A DNA stretch of 64,000 bases, from positions 434,001 through 498,000 of the forward strand of contig NZ_CP077604.1 in the NCBI RefSeq assembly GCF_019048865.1, read 5' to 3'. Shown here one piece after another: positions 17,854-26,615 of the stretch (its first letter is position 1; the number at the start of each line of letters is the position of its first letter). The position numbers and the translations under genes were made by a program. This DNA is from Aquihabitans sp. G128. GTDB lineage: Bacteria > Actinomycetota > Acidimicrobiia > Acidimicrobiales > Iamiaceae. Under the pieces are notes generated by a model that worked only from the letters and a program-made list of their open reading frames with translations, was not told the origin of the DNA and made no database searches.

Positions 17854-19368
17854 ATGCCCGAGCGCACCGCCACCGACCCCGCGTGGGCGCCCCACCTGCC
17901 GGCGGGGATGGCCCCCGACGCGGTCGACCTCGGCGCCGGGAGCAGCCTCACGGGCCGCTGGCTGGCGCAGTGGGGCGCCGACCCGGGGCGGCCCGCCCTG
18001 GTGGCCGGCGACGGCGAGGAGGTGTCGGGCGCCGAGCTCGAGGCTCGGTCGCGAGCCGCGGCCGCTCGCCTCGCGGCGCACGGGCTGGTGCGGGGCGACC
18101 GCGTGCTGGTGAGCGCAGCGACGTCGGTCGACCTGGTGGTCGCCTACGTGGGCGCGCTCCGGCTCGGGCTGGTGGTGGTGCCGGTCAACACCGCGTACCG
18201 GGCCCGCGAGGTGGCCCACGTCGTGGCCGATGCCGCGCCGCGCGCCGCGCTCGTCGACGACGCCGAGCGGGCGGGCTGGGTGGCCGAGGCGGCGGGGGAT
18301 CGGCCGATCCCGGTGCTCGGCGTCGAGGTGGCCGGGCCGACGGCGCCCACCCCCGAGCTCGGCGCGTGCGTCGGAGACGACCCGGCGCTGATGCTCTACA
18401 CGTCCGGCACCACCGGCCTGCCCAAGGGCGCGCCGCTGTCGCACGGGAACCTGCTGGCCAGCGCCCTGGCGGTGGGCCTGGCCTGGCGGTGGACGCCGGA
18501 GGATCGGTTGGTCCTGGCCCTGCCGCTCTTCCACCTCCACGGCCTCGGGGTCGGCCTGCACGGCACCTTCGCCGCCGGCGCCACCGCCATCCTCCGCCCC
18601 GGCTTCGAAGCCGGCGACGTCCTCGACGCGGCGGCGGCCCACCGGGCATCGCTCTTCTTCGGCGTGCCCACGATGTACGCCCGGTTGGCCCGGTCCGGCC
18701 GGCTCTCGGAGCTGGCCCGCCTGCGGCTCTGCGTGTCCGGCTCGGCGCCGCTGCCGGCGGAGCTGCACGAGCAGGTGGCGGTCGAGGGCGGCCAGCGCAT
18801 CGTCGAGCGGTACGGCATGACCGAGACGGTGATGAACGTCTCGAACCCGCACGACGGCGAGCGTCGCCCGGGCACGGTGGGCCTCCCGCTGCCCGGGGTG
18901 GAGCTGCGCCTCGCCGCCGGCAGCGGGGAGATCGAGCTGCGGGGCCCGAACGTGTTCGCCGGCTACTGGCAGCGCCCGGAGGCCACCGCAGCCTCGTTCG
19001 ACGACAGGTGGTTCCGCACGGGCGACGTGGGCCAGCTCGACGACGACGGCTACCTGCGCATCGTCGGGCGCAGCAAGGAGCTGATCATCAGCGGCGGCTA
19101 CAACGTGTACCCGCGGGAGGTGGAGGACGTGCTGCGGGCCCACCCCGGCGTGGCCGACGTCGCCGTGGTCGGCGCGCCCGACCCCGAGTGGGGCGAGGTG
19201 GTGGTGGCCCACGTCGAGGCCGCCGAGGCCGGCGTCGACGAAGCCGCCCTGCTCGCCTTCGGCCGAGAGCGCCTGGCGCCCTACAAGCGCCCGAAGCGGG
19301 TGGTCTTCACCGATGCCCTGCCGCGCAACGCCCTCGGCAAGGTCGTCAAGGGCGACCTCCCGGGCTGA
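17854..19368 (+). CDS. AMP-dependent acyl-CoA synthetase, MatB-like
   Basis: A 504-residue ANL-superfamily adenylating enzyme. The P-loop YTSGTTGLPKG, the YGMTE motif, the GDVGQLDDDGY hinge region and the C-terminal catalytic Lys in LGKVVKGDL are all present. The closest-looking group is malonyl-CoA/methylmalonyl-CoA synthetase (MatB), but acid specificity is not certain. These enzymes make acyl-AMP, then the CoA thioester. The ATG starts the MPERTATDP leader; upstream frame is shadow sequence. It stands alone as a single gene. Confidence 0.85.
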   Translation: MPERTATDPAWAPHLPAGMAPDAVDLGAGSSLTGRWLAQWGADPGRPALVAGDGEEVSGAELEARSRAAAARLAAHGLVRGDRVLVSAATSVDLVVAYVGALRLGLVVVPVNTAYRAREVAHVVADAAPRAALVDDAERAGWVAEAAGDRPIPVLGVEVAGPTAPTPELGACVGDDPALMLYTSGTTGLPKGAPLSHGNLLASALAVGLAWRWTPEDRLVLALPLFHLHGLGVGLHGTFAAGATAILRPGFEAGDVLDAAAAHRASLFFGVPTMYARLARSGRLSELARLRLCVSGSAPLPAELHEQVAVEGGQRIVERYGMTETVMNVSNPHDGERRPGTVGLPLPGVELRLAAGSGEIELRGPNVFAGYWQRPEATAASFDDRWFRTGDVGQLDDDGYLRIVGRSKELIISGGYNVYPREVEDVLRAHPGVADVAVVGAPDPEWGEVVVAHVEAAEAGVDEAALLAFGRERLAPYKRPKRVVFTDALPRNALGKVVKGDLPG

Positions 19369-19496
19369 GCGCTCGCCGCCCTCGTGGGCAGCGGTCCCCA
19401 CCGCTCGTCCGGGTCTCGTCAGGGTCTGGTCAGGCATCGCCGGAAGCGATGGGTGGTGCGCGTGGCATCCCTTGACACGATTGGTTCAATGGGGGC

Positions 19497-19979
19497 GTGA
19501 ACGCTCCCCGCGCCGCCGCCCGCACCCAGCCCCCGTGGGGCCGGCTCCTGCTCCGAGGCGTGCGCAAGCAGTGCCCGAACTGCGGTGGCCACCCCGTCTA
19601 CGACACGTGGTTCCGCATGAAGGACCGCTGCCCCGACTGCGGCCTGCGCTTCGAGCGCGAGCCGGGCTTCTTCGTCGGGGCGTACCTCATCAACCTGGCG
19701 GTGGCCTTCACGCTGCTGTTCGTGCTGTGCATGGTCTACGTGGGGTGGAAGGCGGCCAACCCCGATGCCGGCGTGCTCGTGCCCATCTCGGTGATGGTGG
19801 CCGTGGGCATCCTGGCGCCGCCGTTCTTCTACCCGTACTCCCGCACGGTCTGGTCGGCCATCGACATCGGGATGGCCCCGCTCGAGCCGGCCGAGGAGGC
19901 CGACGCCGCCGCCGCCCTCGCCGCCAGCCGCGGCGACGCCCCGCCCGAGCCCGGCATCGACGCCGAGCGCCGCCCCTGA
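19497..19979 (+). CDS. DUF983 zinc-ribbon membrane protein
   Basis: A 160-residue protein. The first part has a two-knuckle zinc ribbon (CPNCGG and CPDCGLRF), and two membrane segments follow (AFTLLFVLCMVYVGW and SVMVAVGILAPPFFY). This is the DUF983 plan, found beside heme-copper oxidase genes in some bacteria, but no oxidase genes are near here. The function is unknown. A 15-bp-stem hairpin follows the stop codon directly. Confidence 0.82.
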   Translation: MNAPRAAARTQPPWGRLLLRGVRKQCPNCGGHPVYDTWFRMKDRCPDCGLRFEREPGFFVGAYLINLAVAFTLLFVLCMVYVGWKAANPDAGVLVPISVMVAVGILAPPFFYPYSRTVWSAIDIGMAPLEPAEEADAAAALAASRGDAPPEPGIDAERRP

Positions 19980-19980
19980 G

Positions 19981-20032
19981 CGAACCGGGTTGGGATCCGG
20001 CCGCCATGGCGACCAGGTCCCAACCCGGTTCG
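19981..20032. terminator. long hairpin after the DUF983 gene
   Basis: CGAACCGGGTTGGGA (19981-19995) and TCCCAACCCGGTTCG (20018-20032) form a perfect 15-bp stem around a 22-base loop, one base after the stop codon. It could end transcription, though no T run follows. Its general form resembles the hairpins at 29.6-29.7 kb, so it may be a REP-like element. Confidence 0.55.
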
Positions 20033-20141
20033 AGGGTGGGCGGGTCGAGGTGGCCGGTTGGGGGGTCGGGGCCGCGGGCCTGGCATCCTGGGCGGCCGAG
20101 GTCGGACGAGGTCGAGACGAGCCGTGGCACACGAGGACGAC

Positions 20142-21656
20142 ATGGGCGCCCGGCTCCGGGCCGCCACCGAGCTGCTGGAGGCGGTCAACGCCGACCGGAC
20201 GCTGCTCGACGGGCTCACCGACGCCGAGCGCGTGCGCCTCGTGCAGGCGGCGGGCGACGTCTTCAGCCCCGACGTCGAGGAGCGGCGCAAGCTGGCCAAG
20301 GCCCGCCGCAAGGCGGCACGCGCCGAGAAGCTGGCCCGTGACGAGGCCGTGCTCGACGGCACGGGCATCCGCCGGCTGCGAGCCAAGCCGGTCTTCACCA
20401 CCCCGAACGTGTTCCCGCCCGACGGCTTCGCCCAGGCGGACGTGCCCGACGGCGAGGTGCCCTTCCGAGAGGTGCGCGAGCCCCAGCACTGCTACATCTG
20501 CAAGCAGAAGTACGACCTCGTCCACCACTTCTACGACCAGCTCTGTCCGCCGTGCGCGGCGCTCAACCACCGCAAGCGCACCGAGACGGCCGACCTCTCC
20601 GGGCGGGTGGCCCTGCTCACCGGCGGACGGGTCAAGATCGGCTACCAGGCGGGCATCAAGCTCCTGCGGGCCGGCGCCGAGCTGATCGTCACCACCCGCT
20701 TCCCCCGGGACTCCGCCCAGCGCTACGCGTCGGAGCCGGACTTCGCCGACTGGGGCCACCGCCTGGAGATCTACGGGCTGGACCTGCGCCACACGCCGAG
20801 CGTCGAGGACCTGTGCCACCACCTGGCGTCGACCCGGGAGCGGCTCGACTACGTCGTCAACAACGCCTGCCAGACGGTGCGGCGCCCGCCGGAGTTCTAC
20901 GCCCACATGATGGAGCTCGAGCGGGCGGCGCACGGCGCGCTGCCGGGACCCGTGCAGGCGCTGCTCGGCGGCGTCGACGGGCTGCGCGGCGCCGACCTGG
21001 TGGCCGATGCGCCCGCCGACCTGCTGGCGAGCACCTCGGCGGCGCTCGGCTCGTCGCCGGCCGAGCTCTCCCAGGCGGCCCTGCTGCCCGAGGAGCACGC
21101 CGGTGCCCAGGGCCACCTGTTCCCCGACGGCCGCCTCGACCAGGACCTGCAGCAGGTCGACCTGCGCGACCGGAACTCGTGGCGGCTGACCCTCGCCGAG
21201 GTGTCGTCGGTGGAGCTGCTCGAGACCCAGCTGGTGAACGCAGTGGCGCCCTTCGTCCTCAACGCCCGGCTCAAGCCGCTCATGCTGCGCACCCCCGAGC
21301 GGGACAAGCACATCGTGAACGTGTCGGCGGTGGAGGGCCAGTTCTACCGGCGCTTCAAGACGACCAAGCACCCGCACACCAACATGGCCAAGGCGGCCCT
21401 GAACATGATGGCGCGCACCTCGGCCGCGGAGTACGAGGCCGACGGCATCCACATGAACTCGGTCGACACCGGGTGGGTCAGCGACGAGGACCCGGTGGCG
21501 GTGGCGGCCCGCAAGACCGCCGAGCACCGGTTCCACCCGCCCCTCGACATCGTCGACGGCGCGGCGCGCATCGTCGACCCGATCATCGACGGCCGCAACA
21601 CCGGCATCCACGTGTGGGGCCAGTTCCTGAAGGACTACGCGCCCACCGACTGGTGA
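20142..21656 (+). CDS. SDR-family oxidoreductase with N-terminal zinc-knuckle domain
   Basis: A 504-residue protein. A helical N-terminus with a Lys/Arg-rich stretch leads to a Cys4 zinc site (CYICKQKYD ... LCPPCAALN), then a Rossmann domain (GRVALLTGGRVKIGYQAG, NNACQTVRR). The usual catalytic Tyr-x-x-x-Lys is TNMAK here, so Tyr is replaced by Thr, while the Ser region (NVSAVEGQF) is kept. A long insertion lies between the NNA motif and the active site. The cofactor is probably NAD(P), but the reaction is unknown and may not be a classical dehydrogenation. The ATG has GAGG upstream; a GTG 18 bases earlier is possible. Confidence 0.75.
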   Translation: MGARLRAATELLEAVNADRTLLDGLTDAERVRLVQAAGDVFSPDVEERRKLAKARRKAARAEKLARDEAVLDGTGIRRLRAKPVFTTPNVFPPDGFAQADVPDGEVPFREVREPQHCYICKQKYDLVHHFYDQLCPPCAALNHRKRTETADLSGRVALLTGGRVKIGYQAGIKLLRAGAELIVTTRFPRDSAQRYASEPDFADWGHRLEIYGLDLRHTPSVEDLCHHLASTRERLDYVVNNACQTVRRPPEFYAHMMELERAAHGALPGPVQALLGGVDGLRGADLVADAPADLLASTSAALGSSPAELSQAALLPEEHAGAQGHLFPDGRLDQDLQQVDLRDRNSWRLTLAEVSSVELLETQLVNAVAPFVLNARLKPLMLRTPERDKHIVNVSAVEGQFYRRFKTTKHPHTNMAKAALNMMARTSAAEYEADGIHMNSVDTGWVSDEDPVAVAARKTAEHRFHPPLDIVDGAARIVDPIIDGRNTGIHVWGQFLKDYAPTDW

Positions 21657-21705
21657 GGCGGGCCGGCGCGCCGGATCGGCTTCCCGGCGCAGCGGGGTGC
21701 TCCGC

Positions 21706-21711
21706 TAAGGT
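21706..21711 (+). promoter_or_regulatory. candidate -10 element of tRNA-Cys
   Basis: TAAGGT lies ten bases before the tRNA 5' end, in a position that would place the transcription start at or just before the mature end. The -35 region is weak, so this is a tentative call. Confidence 0.35.
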
Positions 21712-21721
21712 GCACCGGCCT

Positions 21722-21798
21722 GGCGGCGTGGCCGAGTGGCTTAGGCAAGGGACTGCAAATCCCTGTACGGGGGGTTCGATTCCCCCCCGCCGCCTCCA
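21722..21798 (+). tRNA. tRNA-Cys (anticodon GCA)
   Basis: The acceptor stem GGCGGCG pairs with CGCCGCC, followed by T and an encoded CCA (21796-21798). The anticodon stem AGGGA/TCCCT holds the loop CTGCAAA, with anticodon GCA at 21755-21757. A TTCGATT T-loop sits on a GC stem. It decodes UGC and UGU. It stands alone between the SDR gene and a small hypothetical gene, with a hairpin downstream. Confidence 0.95.
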
Positions 21799-21804
21799 GC
21801 GCCG

Positions 21805-21847
21805 AGCGCCCCCCTGATCTGGTGAAACCACCTGGTCAGGGGGCGCT
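21805..21847 (+). terminator. hairpin downstream of tRNA-Cys
   Basis: AGCG-CCCCCC-TGA (21805-21817) pairs with TCA-GGGGG-CGCT (21836-21847), with one bulged C, and the loop can form a second small stem (GGTG/CACC). It follows the tRNA by seven bases and is the likely end of its transcript; only a short TT follows. Confidence 0.6.
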
Positions 21848-21920
21848 TGTCGGTGTCGTCCATCGTCATCCGGGGGCGCCCATCTACCAGCGGCGGCATC
21901 GAACCTGAGAGGGTGTCCGC

Positions 21921-22226
21921 GTGCAGGTCGAACCAGAGGACGTGGTGGTGGAGCTGGCGAGCACCGCCGAGCTCCGCGCCCTGCCGGCGTCGACCCAGGG
22001 CATGCTCCGATCCTGGGTGGTCGGGGCCGTCGGCGACGACGTCTGGGAGCGCATGGTGACGCTGCGCGTGCGCGCCGACGGGGAGATCGCCATCCGGCTG
22101 TACTCGGTCGCCGACGACGGCGGCTACATCATCGACCTGCCGACGGGGACCGTGGCCCAGGAGGACCTCGTGGCCCGGGCCTCCGGCCCGTTCCCCCTCC
22201 ACGTCATGGGCTTCATCCGCCCCTGA
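21921..22226 (+). CDS. small hypothetical protein
   Basis: A 101-residue soluble protein with no recognised family. It is acidic at the N-terminus and mostly predicted beta/alpha mix (WERMVTLRVRADGEIAIRLYSV). GAGAGGG seven bases upstream supports the GTG start. Regular codon use and the site suggest a real gene. It lies just after tRNA-Cys and converges on the aminotransferase gene. Confidence 0.6.
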   Translation: MQVEPEDVVVELASTAELRALPASTQGMLRSWVVGAVGDDVWERMVTLRVRADGEIAIRLYSVADDGGYIIDLPTGTVAQEDLVARASGPFPLHVMGFIRP

Positions 22227-22328
22227 GCCGGCGCCCGCGCTCGGGCCTGAAGTTGTCGCACTTCCGCACGCATGCGGTGCAGAAGTGCAACAGGTCGGGG
22301 GCTCGGACGGGGTGGGGCGGGCGGCAGC

Positions 22329-23481
22329 TCAGCGGGTGGCGCGGCGCAAGGCCCGGAGGGTGGCGGCGAGGTCGTCGTCGTCGTTCCAGCCGTGGGGCGA
22401 GAAGCGCACGGCCCCGGACCAGGCCGCGGCCACCACGCCGTGGGTGACCAGCCGGTCGACCAGCTCGTCGGCGTCGACGGTGGGGAAGCGGGCAGCCACC
22501 AGCGACGAGCGAGCGCCGGCGGACCGGTCGGAGAGCACCGTGGCGCCGAGGTCCCGCAGGCCGTCGACGAGGGCGTCGCACCACGCGTCGACGTGGGCCC
22601 AGATCTGGGCGGTGCCGGCGCCGGCCAGCAGGTCGGCCGAAGCGCCGAGGCCGCCCGTGCTGCCCACCGCCGAGGTGCCCCCCTCGAAGCGGCGGCCGGT
22701 GGGGTCGAGGTCGAGGTCGAGGACGTAGCGGCCGTCGGCGTCGACGGCGTAGGAGCGGTAGCCGGGCTGGAGCGTCCGCAGCTCGGCGCGCAGCGCCGCG
22801 GTGGTGTGGAGCAGCCCGATGCCCTCGGGCCCGAGCAGCCACTTCTGGGCGCCGGCGGCGGCGGCGTCGACGCCCCAGTCGGCCAGGTGGACGGGCCGGA
22901 CGCCGGCGCCCTGGATGACGTCGGCCACCAGGAGGGCGCCGTGGGCGTGGGCCGCCTCCGCCAGGGCGGCGAGGTCGTGGCGGAAGCCCCGGGCGTGGTG
23001 GACCCAGGCGACGACGACCACGCGGGCCCGCCCTCGGGACGCAGCGAGGGCGGCCTCGACGTCGGCGACGGCCACCGCGGCCGTGTCCGGGTCGGCGGCC
23101 ACGCGGATCAGCTCGACGCCCAGGTCCGCCAGCGCGGCCCACGGGGCGGTGGTGAGCGGGTGGTCCCGGTCGATCACCACCACCTGGTCGCCCGGCGCCC
23201 AGCGGAGGCCGTTGGCCACCAGGGCCAGCCCCTCGGTGGTGTTGCGCACGAAGGTGAGGTCGTCGGCGGTGCTGCCGAGCAACCCGGCGCAGGTGCGCCG
23301 CACGTCCTCGGCCCGCTCGGTGCGGGCCGCCTGGGAGGTGGACCCGAGCATGGTGGCGGCGGAGGCGTCGCGGGCCACGGCGTGGGCCACCACCGTCGGC
23401 GGCGCCGCCACGCGCGTGGTTGAGGTAGCGGTAGCGGTCGGCCACCGGGAACTGCTCGCGGGGGAGCGGAGGCGTGCTCAT
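22329..23481 (-). CDS. class-V aminotransferase-fold PLP enzyme, frameshifted near the N-terminus
   Basis: A class-V PLP enzyme of about 383 residues. The frame from ATG 23481 gives MSTPPLPREQF...YRYLNHA, and the main body from 23411 starts APPTVVAHAV in another frame. The family has LNHAGVA here, which is restored by two missing bases (or one extra) near 23415. The PLP Lys lies in GAQKWLLGPEG, and the ring-stacking/Asp region is VADVIQGAG. The break may be a sequence error. It follows the Lrp gene with an ATGA overlap, so the regulator probably controls it. The substrate is unknown. Confidence 0.75.
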
Positions 23482-23960
23482 CCCTCGTCGTCGATGAGCT
23501 GCTCGATGATCGGCAGGGTGCGCATCCGGATCTGCTCGGTCAGGGCGATCTGGGTGGACGTGCGCATGATGCCGGAGACGTCGAGCACGGCGTTGAGGAC
23601 CGACTGGAGGTGCTCGTTGGTGCGGGCCACGACGCGGCAGTGCAGGTCGCCCGGACCGGTGGTGGAGTGGGCCTCGGTGACCTCCGGGATGTTGCGGAGG
23701 TGGGCGATGACGTCGTCGAGGCGGCCCTGGGCGATCTCGAGCTGGACGAAGGCCATGACGTCGTAGCCGAGGGTGGCGAGGTGCAGGTCGGGGTCGAAGC
23801 CGGTGACGACGCCCCGGGTCTGGAGCTTGTCGAGGCGGGCCTGCACCGTGCCCCGGGCCACCTGGAGCTGGCGGGCCAGCTCCATGACGCCCGCACGGGG
23901 TGCGCGGCTGATGGCCACCAGGAGGCGGGCGTCGAGCTCGTCGATTCCGGTGGGGAGCAT
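23478..23960 (-). CDS. Lrp/AsnC-family transcriptional regulator
   Basis: A 160-residue regulator with an N-terminal HTH (MELARQLQVARGTVQARLDKL) and a C-terminal RAM (effector) domain (GYDVMAFVQLEIAQG...). Lrp/AsnC proteins sense amino acids and form octamers. The stop overlaps the start of the aminotransferase gene by four bases (ATGA), a strong sign that the two form one operon, perhaps for amino-acid or sulfur-amino-acid metabolism (inference). Confidence 0.9.
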   Translation of the reverse strand: MLPTGIDELDARLLVAISRAPRAGVMELARQLQVARGTVQARLDKLQTRGVVTGFDPDLHLATLGYDVMAFVQLEIAQGRLDDVIAHLRNIPEVTEAHSTTGPGDLHCRVVARTNEHLQSVLNAVLDVSGIMRTSTQIALTEQIRMRTLPIIEQLIDDEG

Positions 23961-23992
23961 GGGCCAGAACGTACCGGAGGCCGGCCGGTGGG

Positions 23993-24382
23993 TCAGCCCG
24001 GGGGGACGGTGGTGGTGCTGAGGGCGGTGTCCTGGCGGATGCAGGTCCGGACCGCGGTGGCGAAGTCGTCGAAGCCGGGCTTCTCGGTGGGCAGGCCGGA
24101 GCCGTCGGTCCCCGAGAGCAGGTCGGCGATGTCGACGCTGGTCTTGCGGCTCACGCACTCGGCCTGGTCCTGCTCCCACTTGATGCTCAGCAGGTAGGCC
24201 TCGTTGGCCTTGCGCCGAGCCGCGGAGCGGGCGGCGGCCGGGGCATCGGCGCGGGCGCCGTCGCTGCCCGAGCCCGACGAGCACGCGGCCAGGGCGGTGG
24301 CGGGGACGGCCAGCGCCACGGCGAGGGCGAGGGTGCGGCCGGCGCGCCGACGGCGGCGCAGGGGTTCGGGTTGGTGTCGCAT
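23993..24382 (-). CDS. small lipoprotein with Cys pair (1 of 3)
   Basis: A 129-residue lipoprotein. The signal peptide ends in TALAAC (Cys34). The mature domain is helical and has two further cysteines, Cys76 in DQAECVSRK and Cys114 in RTCIRQD. AGGAGG lies about 6 bases before the ATG. It is the last of three small lipoprotein genes in tandem with the same plan. No known family is recognised. Confidence 0.7.
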   Translation of the reverse strand: MRHQPEPLRRRRRAGRTLALAVALAVPATALAACSSGSGSDGARADAPAAARSAARRKANEAYLLSIKWEQDQAECVSRKTSVDIADLLSGTDGSGLPTEKPGFDDFATAVRTCIRQDTALSTTTVPPG

Positions 24383-24464
24383 CGCGTCCTCCTGGAGGTC
24401 GATCACGAGCCCAGCCATCGTGGCACGGTGGGGGTCGGTCGACCGGACCGCTGGTCCCTACCCA

Positions 24465-24827
24465 TCAGCCGGTGGTGGTGGTCGGGGCCGCCGTGGTGCT
24501 GGTGGCGCCGCCCGTGGTGGTGGTCTCCGGCGCGTCGGGGTCGGCCACGCAGGCCACGACGGCGGCGCTGTAGTCGGCCATCGCCGCGCTGTCGGCCTCG
24601 AGGCCGTTGGTGCGGTCGAGGGCGACGAGGGTCTGCTCGTCGACGCGCTCGAGGATGCAGTTCGACTGGGCGGCGGAGAAGGAGCGCAGGCGTTGCTCGA
24701 TGCGGTCCCGCCGCTCCTTGGCCGGGTCGGGCTTGGGATCGCTGCACCCGGCGACGAGCAGGGCGGCCGCCACGAGCGCGGCCGCCGGTGCGGCCGTGCG
24801 CCGGCGGGCGCGGCGCGGCGAGGTCAC
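24465..24827 (-). CDS. small lipoprotein with Cys pair (2 of 3)
   Basis: A 120-residue lipoprotein. The lipobox is LLVAGC (Cys28). Two more cysteines, Cys57 in AQSNCILER and Cys93 in VACVADP, are 36 apart, as in its neighbours. The C-terminal tail is Thr-rich. The GTG overlaps the stop of the third lipoprotein gene by four bases (GTGA), so they are translated together. The function is unknown. Confidence 0.7.
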   Translation of the reverse strand: MTSPRRARRRTAAPAAALVAAALLVAGCSDPKPDPAKERRDRIEQRLRSFSAAQSNCILERVDEQTLVALDRTNGLEADSAAMADYSAAVVACVADPDAPETTTTGGATSTTAAPTTTTG

Positions 24828-25093
24828 GAGATGCAGTCCTTGGCGGCGTCGCGGTACGCCTGGCCCTCGGTGAGGGCCTGCACGTCGGCGGCCTCGACCA
24901 CGGTCTCCGCGCCCAGGTCGTCGGTGATGCACGCCGCCTGCTCGGCCGTCAGCCCGAAGTCCCGCAGGACCTCGATGGAGCGCTTCCGCAGGCCCGCGGA
25001 CTCCGGGTCCTTCGAGTCGCTGCTCCCCCCGCACCCGGCGAGGGCGACGGCGAGGGCCAGCGCGACGGCGGTGGCTCGAAGCGGGTGGCGCAC
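24824..25093 (-). CDS. small lipoprotein with Cys pair (3 of 3)
   Basis: An 89-residue lipoprotein. The signal ends in ALAGC (Cys21), and two further cysteines, Cys55 in EQAACITDD and Cys87 in KDCIS, are 32 apart. GGAG six bases before the GTG supports the start; the longer frame is non-coding. It is the first gene of the run and overlaps the second. The shared Q-[AS]-x-C-[IV] motif suggests one ancestral gene duplicated twice. Confidence 0.7.
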   Translation of the reverse strand: MRHPLRATAVALALAVALAGCGGSSDSKDPESAGLRKRSIEVLRDFGLTAEQAACITDDLGAETVVEAADVQALTEGQAYRDAAKDCIS

Positions 25094-25277
25094 GGGTGCT
25101 CCAGGAGGTGGCGGGCGGGGGGGCGGGTCGTTCCCCGGCATCCTCCCACGCTGCCGCGACCGGGCGGCGCACCCCCGCCCGGTCTGGCCCCTCGACCTGC
25201 CGGTTTGCGTGGCGAGGGCTGGTCGACTGGACTTGTCGAGCACGTATTCGCCCATTTTCCGGGGGTCCTGCAGTCTC

Positions 25278-25943
25278 ATGGCAATCGAGATCGAGACCAA
25301 GGACTGCACGGCGCTCGGCGACGCCGAGCTCGCCGAGCTCGCCGACCTGTGCGCCGACGGGCCCAGCCGCTTCGAGATCGGCGTGCTGTCGAAGGCCGCC
25401 GAGTCGTGGGTGCTGGTCACCCTCGCCCGGGAGAACGGTCGGCTGTACGGCTTCTCGTTCAGCACGCTCGAGCGCATCGGCGGCACGCCGAGCGTGATCG
25501 TCGGGCTGGCGTCCATCAAGCGCACGGCCAAGCGGGACACCGTGCTGCGAGCCATCGTCCACGACCAGCTGCGCCGCGCCGTGCTGGCCTTCCCGGACGA
25601 GGACGTGCTCATCGGCACCCGCTTCGCCTCGGTGTCGGGCTACGACGCCTTCAAGGCCCTGCAGGACATCGTGCCCCGCCCGGACTACGTCGCCACCGGC
25701 GAGGAGCGGGCCTGGGGCCGCCGCCTGGTGAAGCGGTTCGGCATCGCCAGCTCCCGCTACGACGAGCGCTCCTTCGTGGTGAAGGGCGACGACTCGTACC
25801 CCGAGGCGCTCGACCACGACTCGCTCAAGCCCGAGAAGCTCGAGGGCTACGCCCAGTTCTTCGGCCCGGTGAACGCCAAGCGGGGCGATGCGCTCATCGC
25901 CTTCGGCTGGGCCATGGCCGACGACCTCGTCAAGCTGGCCTAG
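25278..25943 (+). CDS. conserved hypothetical protein
   Basis: A 221-residue soluble protein. No family is recognised with confidence. The middle part (WVLVTLARENGRLYGFSFSTLERIGGTPSVIVGLASI) alternates strands and helices in a way that recalls GNAT acetyltransferases, but no acetyl-CoA signature loop is seen. Codon use is regular. It may be transcribed with the nitroreductase gene 51 bases downstream. Confidence 0.65.
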   Translation: MAIEIETKDCTALGDAELAELADLCADGPSRFEIGVLSKAAESWVLVTLARENGRLYGFSFSTLERIGGTPSVIVGLASIKRTAKRDTVLRAIVHDQLRRAVLAFPDEDVLIGTRFASVSGYDAFKALQDIVPRPDYVATGEERAWGRRLVKRFGIASSRYDERSFVVKGDDSYPEALDHDSLKPEKLEGYAQFFGPVNAKRGDALIAFGWAMADDLVKLA

Positions 25944-25994
25944 CCCGGTCCCGGGCCCGGCCCCGCCGGTCCGCACGCGCCATCCGAGCCTGCC

Positions 25995-26612
25995 GTGGAG
26001 CTCGTCGACGCCGTCCACCGCCGACGCATGGTCCGGGCCTTCCAGGACCGCCCCGTCGACCTCGACGTCGTGGTCGGCCTCTGTGACCTCGCCCGGCGGG
26101 CGCCGTCGGCGGGCAACGCCCAGGGCAGCGCGTTCGTGGTCCTGGCGGGACCGGAGCAGACGGCCCGCTACTGGGACCTGACCCTGCCCGAGCCGCGCCG
26201 CTCGGCGTTCCGCTGGCCCGGCCTCGTGGCGGCGCCCGTCCTGGTGGTGCTCGCCGTGCGGCCCGACGCCTACGTCGACCGCTACGCGGAGCCCGACAAG
26301 GCGGCGACCGGGCTGGGCGAGGCGGCCGACTCCTGGACGGTGCCGTACTGGTGGGTCGACGCCGGTGCCGCCGCCGAGCACCTGCTGCTGGGAGCGGTCG
26401 ATGCCGGGTTGGGCGCCTGCCTGTTCGGCTTGTTCGACCACGAGCCCGGGGTGGCCGCCGAGCTCGGCGTCCCGGACGGCTGGCGGCTGGTGGCCACGAT
26501 CGCCCTGGGCCACCCCTTGCCACCGGAGGCCGCCGGAGCCGAGGCCGCGGGCCGGTCCGCCGGGCGCCCCCGTCGCCCGCTGGACGAGGTGGTCCACCTC
26601 GGGGGCTGGTGA
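25995..26612 (+). CDS. nitroreductase family protein
   Basis: A 205-residue FMN-dependent nitroreductase-fold protein. The N-terminal RRRMVRAFQDRPVD and RRAPSAGNAQG motifs are the usual flavin-binding segments, and GLGACLFGLFDHEPGV fits the later part of the fold. These enzymes reduce nitro groups, quinones or flavins; some act in cofactor biosynthesis. The GTG start follows the hypothetical gene. It converges on the YyaL gene with a three-base gap. Confidence 0.82.
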   Translation: MELVDAVHRRRMVRAFQDRPVDLDVVVGLCDLARRAPSAGNAQGSAFVVLAGPEQTARYWDLTLPEPRRSAFRWPGLVAAPVLVVLAVRPDAYVDRYAEPDKAATGLGEAADSWTVPYWWVDAGAAAEHLLLGAVDAGLGACLFGLFDHEPGVAAELGVPDGWRLVATIALGHPLPPEAAGAEAAGRSAGRPRRPLDEVVHLGGW

Positions 26613-26615
26613 CGC

